A stretch of 17,449 bases of DNA from Actinomycetota bacterium (GTDB taxonomy: Bacteria > Actinomycetota > Actinomycetes > JACCUZ01): positions 1 to 17,449 of the forward strand of contig JAVEDG010000154.1 in the NCBI GenBank assembly GCA_030841245.1, in the 5' to 3' direction. Made by a program: the position numbers and the translations under genes. Positions within the stretch are counted from its first letter, which is position 1. Each line of letters opens with the position of its first letter. The notes under the pieces are model-generated. The model saw only the letters and a list, made by a program, of their open reading frames with translations. It searched no databases and had not been told where the DNA came from. Shown piece after piece: positions 1 through 5,925 of this stretch.

Positions 1-599
1 CTGACGAACAGGTCGCCGTCGGGGCCGAATGCCAAGCGACCGCCGTCGTGGATCGCGCCCGAGGGGATGCCGTCCAGGATCGTCTGCTGCGGTCCCAGCC
101 CGGACCGGTCATAGGTCATCCGCACGACCCGGTTGCTGCCGCCGTGGGTGTAGTAGGCGTAGAGCAGGTGGTCGCTGCCGTACGTCGGGGAGAGCGCGAT
201 CCCGAGCAGACCTCCTTCGCCGCCGCCGTCCACACCGTCGACCGGGCCGACCACGGACACCTGCCCGGCCGGGGTGACCCGCTTGAGCAGGTGGGTGTCC
301 CGCTCGCTCACCAGGGCGGAGCCGTCGGGCAGGAAGGCCAGACCCCACGGCACCGAGAGGTGCCGGGCGAGGGTGTCGGCGAAGCGCGGCTCCAGCACCT
401 GCGCCGGGATCCGCGTCAGAGCCGCCGACGGGCGCTGCGACGGAGACGGGGGCGTGCCGACAGGGCTGGGGCCTGACTGGTGTGGGGACCCGGAGCAGGC
501 GCCGGCAGCCAGCACCGCGGCGAGGACGCCGACCGACAGCGGCGGCACGCGCAGCGCTGCGCGGCTCATCCTCGGGTGTCGCGCGCCGCGCCGAGTCAT
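1..599 (-). CDS. PQQ-dependent sugar dehydrogenase family protein, lipoprotein-like N terminus (partial, runs off the left edge)
   Basis: About 199 N-terminal residues are visible; the rest lies beyond position 1. The protein begins with basic residues, then a hydrophobic stretch ending in LAAGACSGS, which looks like a lipoprotein signal with Cys as the acylation site. A Pro/Ser-rich linker follows. The mature part has the marks of the soluble glucose/sorbosone dehydrogenase beta-propeller: PWGLAFLPDGSALVSERD, GGEGGLLGIALSP, LLYAYYTHGGSNRVVR and GAIHDGGRLAFGPDGDLFV. Family members oxidise sugars with PQQ outside the membrane; the substrate cannot be told from this part. The ATG at 599 is chosen because GAGG sits 8 nt upstream; an ATG ten codons later (569) would also leave a good signal peptide. 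The gene is divergent from the dehydrogenase at 750. Confidence 0.85.
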   Translation of the reverse strand, partial: MTRRGARHPRMSRAALRVPPLSVGVLAAVLAAGACSGSPHQSGPSPVGTPPSPSQRPSAALTRIPAQVLEPRFADTLARHLSVPWGLAFLPDGSALVSERDTHLLKRVTPAGQVSVVGPVDGVDGGGEGGLLGIALSPTYGSDHLLYAYYTHGGSNRVVRMTYDRSGLGPQQTILDGIPSGAIHDGGRLAFGPDGDLFV

Positions 600-664
600 G
601 GGTCGAGCCTCGCGTCGCCGGACCCGCTCGCGCCACCGTCGCGCGCCGGCGGTGACGAGATCGT

Positions 665-670
665 TAGGGT
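665..670 (+). promoter_or_regulatory. Candidate -10 box TAGGGT for the dehydrogenase transcript
   Basis: TAGGGT fits the actinobacterial TAnnnT -10 pattern and ends 8 nt before the ATG at 679, so transcription could start at or next to that codon. No good -35 box is visible. This is an inference from spacing only. Confidence 0.4.
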
Positions 671-678
671 CGGGGCGC

Positions 679-753
679 ATGAGGACGGAGCCGGTCGCGG
701 ACACCGGATGCGCTCGTCCGGCGAGCTCCCGGCCCGGGGAGGTGCGCCGGTGA
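679..753 (+). CDS. Candidate leaderless short ORF (24 aa) coupled to the dehydrogenase
   Basis: A 24-codon ORF, starting MRTEPVADTGCARP and ending PGEVRR, begins 8 nt after a TAGGGT -10-like box. Its TGA stop overlaps the GTG start of the next gene in a GTGA junction at 750-753. The overlap suggests that ribosomes finishing this ORF could restart on the dehydrogenase, although that gene also has its own strong Shine-Dalgarno. The peptide matches no family I recognise. Its single Cys and many Arg/Pro codons give no clear sensing function. It may simply be chance coding in a GC-rich 5' leader. Confidence 0.35.
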   Translation: MRTEPVADTGCARPASSRPGEVRR

Positions 754-1661
754 GGGTCTGGCTGCCGATGTCCGACGCCGTCGAGCGCATGGGCGGTGTG
801 CCGGTCGGCGTCGACGTCGACGTGTACGACGGGGTGGGCCCGGTGCCGGGTTCGGCCGGCGAGGTCGAGTTCTACGTGCTGCCCTACATGGCGGGTTCGG
901 GCCCGGCCCGGCTGATGCGCGACCTGCCGATGCTGCGCGTCGGCCAGACGTTGACGGCCGGTGTCGACGACTTCCTGCCGCACGTGCCCGACGGCGTGAC
1001 GCTGTGCAACGCGCGCGGCGTGCACGACGCGTCGACGGCCGAGCTCGCTGTCACCCTGATGCTCGCGTCGTTGCGCGGGGTGCCCCAGTTCGTGCGCGGG
1101 CAGGACCGCCACGAGTGGGCCGGTCGGCGCGCCGAGTCCCTGGCCGACAAGACGGTGCTCATCGTCGGGCACGGCTCCGTCGGCGGCGCCGTCGAGCGCC
1201 GGCTCGGCGGCTTCGAGTGCGACGTGCTCCGGGTAGCGCGCACGCCACGCGACGGCGTCTCCGCGATCAGCGACGTCGCCGACCTGCTGCCGCGTGCCGA
1301 TGTCGTCGTGCTCACGGTACCGATGACGTCGGAGACCGTCGGTCTGGTCGACGCGGCCTTCCTCGCCGCCATGAAGGACGGAGCGCTGCTCGTCAACGTC
1401 GCGCGAGGCCCCGTCGTAGAAACCGATGCGCTCGTCGCCGAGCTGCGCACCGGACGGCTGCTGGCCGCACTCGACGTGACCGACCCGGAGCCGCTGCCCG
1501 CTGACCACGAGCTCTGGACCTTGCCGGGCGTGCTGATCTCCCCGCACGTCGGCGGCAACAGCTCGGCGTTCCTGCCCCGCGCGATGGCACTGGTCGCAGA
1601 CCAGCTGCGCCGCTACGTCTCGGGGATGCCTCTGCGCAACGTGATCACCGGGCCCTACTGA
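750..1661 (+). CDS. D-isomer-specific 2-hydroxyacid dehydrogenase
   Basis: A 303-residue NAD(P)-dependent oxidoreductase of the D-2-hydroxyacid dehydrogenase family, which interconverts 2-oxo and D-2-hydroxy acids. The Rossmann motif GHGSVG lies at residues 140-145. The catalytic triad is present: Arg219 in NVARGP, Glu247 in DVTDPEPLP and His266 in SPHVGG. It has no C-terminal ACT domain, unlike the SerA encoded at 11302, so it is unlikely to be the main phosphoglycerate dehydrogenase. The GTG start at 750 has GGGGAGG at 736-742 with a 7-nt spacer, and it overlaps the stop of the short ORF at 679. The 3' end overlaps the convergent TetR gene by 7 nt. The substrate cannot be read from sequence; glyoxylate/hydroxypyruvate reductase-like activity is one possibility. 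Confidence 0.9.
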   Translation: MRVWLPMSDAVERMGGVPVGVDVDVYDGVGPVPGSAGEVEFYVLPYMAGSGPARLMRDLPMLRVGQTLTAGVDDFLPHVPDGVTLCNARGVHDASTAELAVTLMLASLRGVPQFVRGQDRHEWAGRRAESLADKTVLIVGHGSVGGAVERRLGGFECDVLRVARTPRDGVSAISDVADLLPRADVVVLTVPMTSETVGLVDAAFLAAMKDGALLVNVARGPVVETDALVAELRTGRLLAALDVTDPEPLPADHELWTLPGVLISPHVGGNSSAFLPRAMALVADQLRRYVSGMPLRNVITGPY

Positions 1662-2326
1662 CCCTCGGGAGCGGGGAGCAGCGCCGCGATCATCGCCTGG
1701 GCGATGAACTCGCCGTACGCCGCCACCGACCAGCCGCGGCGCAGCACCAGCAGCTCGAAGAGCTCCGGGGAGCTGTAGGTCCACATGACCTCGCCGGCGC
1801 GCCGCGCGTCGACGCCGGGTCGCAGCCGGCCGGTCCGCGCGAGCCGGCCGGCGTTGGAGGTCATCCGCTCCAGCCGGGTGTCCTCGAGGTCGGCATACAG
1901 GCCCGCCATCTCCTCGTCGGTCGCGGCGGCGGTCCGCACGAGCAGCAGCACCGGCACGATCCGTGGGGCGACCTCGGTCGCCAGCGTGGCCCAGCCCCGG
2001 ATCACGGTTCGCGGGTCCTGCTCGTTTCTCGCCAGCGCGTCCGAACGCTCCTCGGCCGGGGTCGACCCTTCGCCCTCCAGCGCGTCCGCGCAGATGGCTC
2101 GGACCAGGCCGGCCTTGCCGCCGAAGGCCTTGTACACCGTCTCGACCGACACGCCGGCCTCGGTGGCGATCGCGGCGACCGTCGTGGCGGCGTAGCCGTC
2201 GCGCAGGAAGCGTCCGCGGGCGTGCGCCAGCACCTGGGCCTGGCTGCGGCGGGCCGCCGCGAGCCGGCTCGAGGAGTCGTAGCGGCGGCGGTGCTTGACG
2301 TCCACGCTCTTTCCATCCATAGTCAT
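1655..2326 (-). CDS. TetR/AcrR-family transcriptional regulator
   Basis: A 223-residue protein with an N-terminal TetR helix-turn-helix at about residues 30-77 (LAHARGRFLRDGYAATTVA, then IATEAGVSVETVYKAFGGK) and a helical ligand-binding C-terminal domain. It starts with a basic segment (KHRRRYDSSSR). The start is uncertain. ATG 2326 has no Shine-Dalgarno and follows an AT-rich stretch, so the mRNA may be leaderless; ATG 2320 in the same frame is two codons later. It is divergent from the SnoaL-like/NmrA-like pair, with only about 50 nt between start codons. Like many TetR proteins it probably represses itself and the divergent pair through the palindromic half-sites at 2326-2348. The ligand is unknown. 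Confidence 0.9.
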   Translation of the reverse strand: MTMDGKSVDVKHRRRYDSSSRLAAARRSQAQVLAHARGRFLRDGYAATTVAAIATEAGVSVETVYKAFGGKAGLVRAICADALEGEGSTPAEERSDALARNEQDPRTVIRGWATLATEVAPRIVPVLLLVRTAAATDEEMAGLYADLEDTRLERMTSNAGRLARTGRLRPGVDARRAGEVMWTYSSPELFELLVLRRGWSVAAYGEFIAQAMIAALLPAPEGQ

Positions 2327-2348
2327 GTATTAGTTACAGGTTACTGTA
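2326..2348. promoter_or_regulatory. Candidate TetR operator with three regularly spaced half-sites
   Basis: In the gap between the divergent genes, TGTA (2326-2329), TACAG (2335-2339) and CTGTA (2344-2348) alternate in orientation at 9-nt steps. TACAG-gtta-CTGTA is a perfect inverted repeat, and TGTA-ttagt-TACA is a second one sharing its middle half-site. The stretch is much more AT-rich than its surroundings and touches the TetR start codon. Binding by the TetR protein is inferred. Confidence 0.5.
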
Positions 2349-2378
2349 CCAGCGGCAGGACCGGCGCGAGGAGCACCC

Positions 2379-2843
2379 GTGGGACCCGACCAGCACGTGC
2401 CACCGGGCGCTGCCGCGGACGCGGTCGTGCACCGGCTCTGCGCCGCCACGAACGCCCACGACCTCGACGCGATCGTGGGCTGCTTCGCTCCGGACTACCG
2501 CAACGAGACCCCGGCCCACCCCGAGCGGGGCTTCGTCGGGCGCGACCAGGTGCGGCGCAACTGGGAGCAGATCCTGCGCTTCGTCCCCGACCTCACCGCC
2601 GAGGTGCTGCGCACCAGCGTCACCGGCGACGCGGTGTGGAGCGAGTGGGAGCAGCGCGGCACCCGGCCGGACGGGTCGGCCCACCTGATGCGCGGCGTCA
2701 TCGTCTTCGGCGTGCGCGACTGCCTCGCCGCCTGGGCCAGGTTCTACCTCGAGCCCGTCCAGGAAGGCGTCGGTGACGTGACCGACGCGGTACGGCGCCA
2801 GGTCGCCCCGACAGCGGAGTCGCCGACCGGTGCACGGCCGTGA
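2379..2843 (+). CDS. SnoaL-like / nuclear transport factor 2-like domain protein
   Basis: A 154-residue single-domain protein of the SnoaL/NTF2-like fold. Residues 15-50 (VVHRLCAATNAHDLDAIVG, then CFAPDYRNETP) and the following FVGRDQVRRNWEQILRFVPDL are typical of SnoaL-like polyketide-cyclase or isomerase-type proteins, a class that also includes many proteins of unknown activity. The GTG start at 2379 has GAGGAG at 2368-2373 with a 5-nt spacer. Its stop overlaps the start of the next gene by 4 nt (GTGA, 2840-2843), so the two are probably translationally coupled and act in one process under the divergent TetR regulator. No substrate can be assigned. Confidence 0.8.
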   Translation: MGPDQHVPPGAAADAVVHRLCAATNAHDLDAIVGCFAPDYRNETPAHPERGFVGRDQVRRNWEQILRFVPDLTAEVLRTSVTGDAVWSEWEQRGTRPDGSAHLMRGVIVFGVRDCLAAWARFYLEPVQEGVGDVTDAVRRQVAPTAESPTGARP

Positions 2844-3727
2844 TCGTGGTCGCCGGCGGCACCGGCAGGCTCGGGAGCATCCTCGTGGGCAGGCTGGTCG
2901 ACCGCGGGCTGCCGGTCCGCGTCCTCACCCGTGACCCGGCCCGGGCGGCCCACCTCGGCGCCGATGTTGCGGTGGCCACCGCGGACGTACGCGACCCGGG
3001 CAGCCTCGCCGCCGCCGTGTCGGGCGCCAAGGTCGTCGTGTCCGCGGTGCACGGGTTCGCGGGACCCGGTCGGGTGACGCCGGCCGGCGTGGATCGCGAC
3101 GGCAACCGCAACCTGGTCGACGCCGCGGCTGCGGTCGGGGCGCAGGTCGTGCTGATGTCGGTGATCGGTGCCGCGCCGGACGCCGAGATGGAGCTGTTCC
3201 GGATGAAGGCCGCGGCCGAGGAGCATCTGCACGGCCTGGGTGTCAACGCCACCGTCGTACGGTCCTCGGCCTTCGCCGAGCTGTGGGGCGAGCTCGTCGC
3301 GGCCACTGCTGGTCGCTCGGGACGCCCGCTCGTCTTCGGCCGCGGCCAGAACCCGGTCAACTTCGTGTCCGTGCGGGACGTCGCTGCGCTCCTCGAGCAG
3401 GTCGTGACCGATCCCGGGGCGCGCGGCACCACCTGGGAGATCGGCGGCCCCGACACGGTCACGATGACTCAGCTCGCCGAGACCGTGCAGCGGCTCGCCG
3501 GTCGGGACGGCTCGTTGCGACACGTCCCTCCGGTCGCGCTGCGGCTGGGCGCGGCGACCGTGGGCCGGGCTCGGCCCGCCATCGGCCGCCAGCTGCGCGC
3601 GGCACTTGCGATGGACCACGTCGACCTCACGGCGGACTCGACCAGGGTCCGCGCGGTCTTCCCGCTGCTGCCGTGCACCTCCCTCGAGGAGGCCCTGCGC
3701 GGCGATCGCTCGCCGTCCGCGGCATAG
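2840..3727 (+). CDS. NmrA-like / atypical SDR NAD(P)-binding protein
   Basis: A 295-residue protein with an N-terminal Rossmann motif GGTGRLG at residues 6-12, then VRVLTRDPARA and an acidic ADVRDP segment, as in NmrA-like and atypical short-chain dehydrogenases (NAD(P)H:quinone-oxidoreductase or redox-sensor types). NPVNFVSVRDVA and TWEIGGPDTVTM are conserved features of this group. The canonical Tyr-x-x-x-Lys catalytic pair is not evident, so activity is uncertain. The start GTG overlaps the SnoaL-like stop. Together with the TetR gene it forms a three-gene module inserted between the dehydrogenase and ilvD. Confidence 0.8.
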   Translation: MIVVAGGTGRLGSILVGRLVDRGLPVRVLTRDPARAAHLGADVAVATADVRDPGSLAAAVSGAKVVVSAVHGFAGPGRVTPAGVDRDGNRNLVDAAAAVGAQVVLMSVIGAAPDAEMELFRMKAAAEEHLHGLGVNATVVRSSAFAELWGELVAATAGRSGRPLVFGRGQNPVNFVSVRDVAALLEQVVTDPGARGTTWEIGGPDTVTMTQLAETVQRLAGRDGSLRHVPPVALRLGAATVGRARPAIGRQLRAALAMDHVDLTADSTRVRAVFPLLPCTSLEEALRGDRSPSAA

Positions 3728-3785
3728 CGTTGCCCCGACAAGGTCCGGGCGGTTGCCTCGGGCCCGGGCGAGAAGGTGGTGGGTC

Positions 3786-5483
3786 GTGACCGACGGGCCT
3801 GACCTCAAGCCGCGCAGCCGCGACGTGACCGACGGGCTGGAGAAGACCGCGGCCCGCGGGATGCTGCGCGCCGTCGGCATGGGCGACGAGGACTTCGCCA
3901 AGCCGCAGATCGGTGTCGCGTCGAGCTGGAACGAGATCACCCCCTGCAACCTGTCGCTGGACCGGCTGGCCAAGGCGGCGAAGGACGGCGTCCATGCAGC
4001 CGGCGGCTACCCGCTCGAGTTCGGCACCATCTCGGTGTCCGACGGCATCTCGATGGGACACGAGGGCATGCACTTCTCGCTGGTATCGCGCGAGGTGATC
4101 GCCGACTCGGTCGAGACGGTGATGATGGCCGAGCGGCTCGACGGGTCGGTCCTGTTGGCCGGCTGCGACAAGTCGTTGCCCGGGATGTTGATGGCAGCGG
4201 CGCGGCTCGACCTCGCGGCCGTCTTCCTGTACGCCGGAACGATCCTGCCCGGGCGGGCTCGGCTGTCGGACGGCACCGACCGCGAGGTCACCATCATCGA
4301 CGCCTTCGAGGCCGTCGGCGCCTGCGCGCGAGGCCTGATGTCGCGCGAGGACGTCGATGCGATCGAGCGAGCCATCTGCCCCGGCGAGGGCGCGTGCGGT
4401 GGCATGTACACCGCCAACACCATGGCGTCGGCGGCGGAGGCACTCGGGATGTCGCTGCCCGGCAGCGCAGCACCGCCGGCGACCGACCGGCGCCGCGACG
4501 GCTACGCCCGGCGATCCGGCGAGGCAGTGGTCGGCATGCTCCGTGCCGGCATCACGGCGCGCCAGGTCCTCACCAGGCCCGCCTTCGAGAACGCGATCGC
4601 GGTGGTGATGGCCCTCGGTGGCTCCACCAACGCGGTGCTGCACCTGCTGGCCATCGCCCGGGAGGCCGAGGTGGAGCTGACGCTCTCCGACTTCAACCGC
4701 ATCGGCGACAGGGTGCCGCACCTGGCCGACGTCAAGCCGTTCGGCCGGCACGTGATGAGCGACGTCGACCGCATCGGCGGCGTCCCGGTCGTGATGCAGG
4801 TGCTGCTCGACGCCGGGCTGCTCGACGGTGACGCGCTGACCGTGACCGGCAGGACGATGGCCGAGAACCTCGCCGAGCTCGGGGCGCCGTCGCCGGACGG
4901 CGACGTGATCAGGGTGCTGTCGAACCCGATGCACGCCAGCGGCGGGCTGACCATCCTGACCGGCTCGCTCGCTCCCGAGGGTGCGGTGGTCAAGACGGCG
5001 GGCTTCGACGACGCGGTGTTCGAAGGCACCGCCCGGGTGTTCGAGCGCGAGCAGGAGGCCATGACTGCCGTGCAGGACGGCACGATCGGCTCAGGTGACG
5101 TCGCGGTGATCCGCTACGAAGGGCCCAAAGGTGGTCCCGGCATGCGCGAGATGCTCGCCGTCACCGGTGCCATCAAGGGAGCCGGTCTGGGCAAGGACGT
5201 GCTGCTGCTCACCGACGGCAGGTTCTCCGGCGGCACTACCGGGCTGTGCGTCGGGCACGTCGCGCCGGAGGCGCACGACGGCGGCCCGATCGCACTGGTC
5301 CGCGACGGCGACCGGGTCCGGCTCGACGTCTCCACCCGCCGGCTCGACCTGCTCGTCGACGACGACGAGCTCGAGAAGCGCCGTACGACGTGGAGCGCAC
5401 CACCACCGCGCTACACGACCGGGGTGCTCGCAAAGTACGTCAAGCTGGTCGGCTCGGCTGCCGACGGCGCGGTCTGCGGCTGA
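3786..5483 (+). CDS. ilvD: Dihydroxy-acid dehydratase
   Basis: A 565-residue IlvD/Edd-family dehydratase that converts 2,3-dihydroxy acids to 2-oxo acids, the step before transamination for isoleucine and valine. Likely Fe-S ligands are Cys54 (ITPCNLSLDRLA), Cys127 (GCDKSLPG) and Cys204 (GEGACGGMYTANTM). Lys129 sits in the GCDK motif. The catalytic Ser481 lies in TDGRFSGGTTG, followed by GHVAPEA. Length is normal for the bacterial enzyme. The GTG start at 3786 has AGAAGG 9 nt upstream and gives the usual N terminus (KPRSRDVTDGLEKTAARGML). It lies about 4 kb upstream of ilvBNC, separated from them by the minus-strand HD-GYP gene, so it is transcribed separately. A membrane protein gene follows after 3 nt. 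Confidence 0.96.
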   Translation: MTDGPDLKPRSRDVTDGLEKTAARGMLRAVGMGDEDFAKPQIGVASSWNEITPCNLSLDRLAKAAKDGVHAAGGYPLEFGTISVSDGISMGHEGMHFSLVSREVIADSVETVMMAERLDGSVLLAGCDKSLPGMLMAAARLDLAAVFLYAGTILPGRARLSDGTDREVTIIDAFEAVGACARGLMSREDVDAIERAICPGEGACGGMYTANTMASAAEALGMSLPGSAAPPATDRRRDGYARRSGEAVVGMLRAGITARQVLTRPAFENAIAVVMALGGSTNAVLHLLAIAREAEVELTLSDFNRIGDRVPHLADVKPFGRHVMSDVDRIGGVPVVMQVLLDAGLLDGDALTVTGRTMAENLAELGAPSPDGDVIRVLSNPMHASGGLTILTGSLAPEGAVVKTAGFDDAVFEGTARVFEREQEAMTAVQDGTIGSGDVAVIRYEGPKGGPGMREMLAVTGAIKGAGLGKDVLLLTDGRFSGGTTGLCVGHVAPEAHDGGPIALVRDGDRVRLDVSTRRLDLLVDDDELEKRRTTWSAPPPRYTTGVLAKYVKLVGSAADGAVCG

Positions 5484-5486
5484 CGG

Positions 5487-5888
5487 GTGTCGGACCTCCT
5501 TGGGCTCACCTGCTTCGGGCTGCTCTGCGCAGGCTGCGCCTGGTACGGCGTGGTGGCACTGCGCCACCTGCCGCAGGTGTGGCGAGGGGAGCGAACACCC
5601 TGGCTCCCCTCGATCACGGTCTTCGGACCGAGCGTGAACCTGCGCAGCTACCCGACGTTCGTCGTCGCCGCCACCGGCTTCGGTGCCGGCGGCGTGCTGA
5701 CCGTTCTTGCCGGCGCCGACGGTGCCGGGCTGCTCCTCAGGACCGGGATCGTGCTGATGAGCTGCTCGTCGCTGCTGGGCTACTTCCTGATCATCGTGGT
5801 CAACGCCCTGAACCGGCCGCGGTTCCTGGTGCCGCCCCGCCTGCGGAACGAGCGGGGCTGGCTGACCCGGCGGCGCCACCGCGCCTAG
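5487..5888 (+). CDS. Small integral membrane protein of unknown function
   Basis: A 133-residue protein with about three hydrophobic helices: roughly residues 3-22 (LLGLTCFGLLCAGCAWYGVV), 57-77 (TFVVAATGFGAGGVLTVLAG) and 82-106 (LLRTGIVLMSCSSLLGYFLI). The tail is basic and ends RRRHRA, which suggests a cytoplasmic C terminus. The GTG start lies 3 nt after the ilvD stop, so it is probably translated from the ilvD message. I recognise no family. It is convergent with the HD-GYP gene, 36 nt away. Confidence 0.75.
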   Translation: MSDLLGLTCFGLLCAGCAWYGVVALRHLPQVWRGERTPWLPSITVFGPSVNLRSYPTFVVAATGFGAGGVLTVLAGADGAGLLLRTGIVLMSCSSLLGYFLIIVVNALNRPRFLVPPRLRNERGWLTRRRHRA

Positions 5889-5903
5889 GTTGCCCGCATG
5901 GCG

Positions 5904-5925
5904 AGACGCGGTCGTCCGAGCGTCT
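5904..5925. terminator. Weak hairpin between convergent genes
   Basis: AGACGC (5904-5909) and GCGTCT (5920-5925) can form a 6-bp stem with a 10-nt loop in the 36-nt gap between convergent genes. There is no U-tract on either side, so this is only a candidate bidirectional terminator. Confidence 0.25.

Noticed and set aside
109..636. Minus-strand open frame overlapping the sugar dehydrogenase in another frame
   Set aside because: Composition is Arg/Pro/Ala-rich with no motif, while the frame starting at 599 carries clear beta-propeller motifs and a signal peptide.
480..749. Upstream extension of the 2-hydroxyacid dehydrogenase reading frame
   Set aside because: The extension overlaps the divergent gene's 5' end and is not protein-like; GTG 750 has an ideal Shine-Dalgarno and gives a normal family length.
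3757..3772. Possible hairpin CTCG/CGAG just before the ilvD start
   Set aside because: Only 4 bp with an 8-nt loop, too weak to claim, with no leader peptide or terminator nearby.
3606..3785. Upstream extension of ilvD into the NmrA-like gene
   Set aside because: The family N terminus begins near 3786 and a Shine-Dalgarno precedes that GTG; the extension is the off-frame reading of the upstream gene.
3627..4934. Long minus-strand open frames opposite ilvD, and similar ones opposite ilvB, ilvC, serA, leuB and ilvE
   Set aside because: They lie in fixed frames opposite strongly conserved genes, are rich in Arg/His/Gly/Pro, and show no recognisable domain. They result from high GC content and few stop codons.
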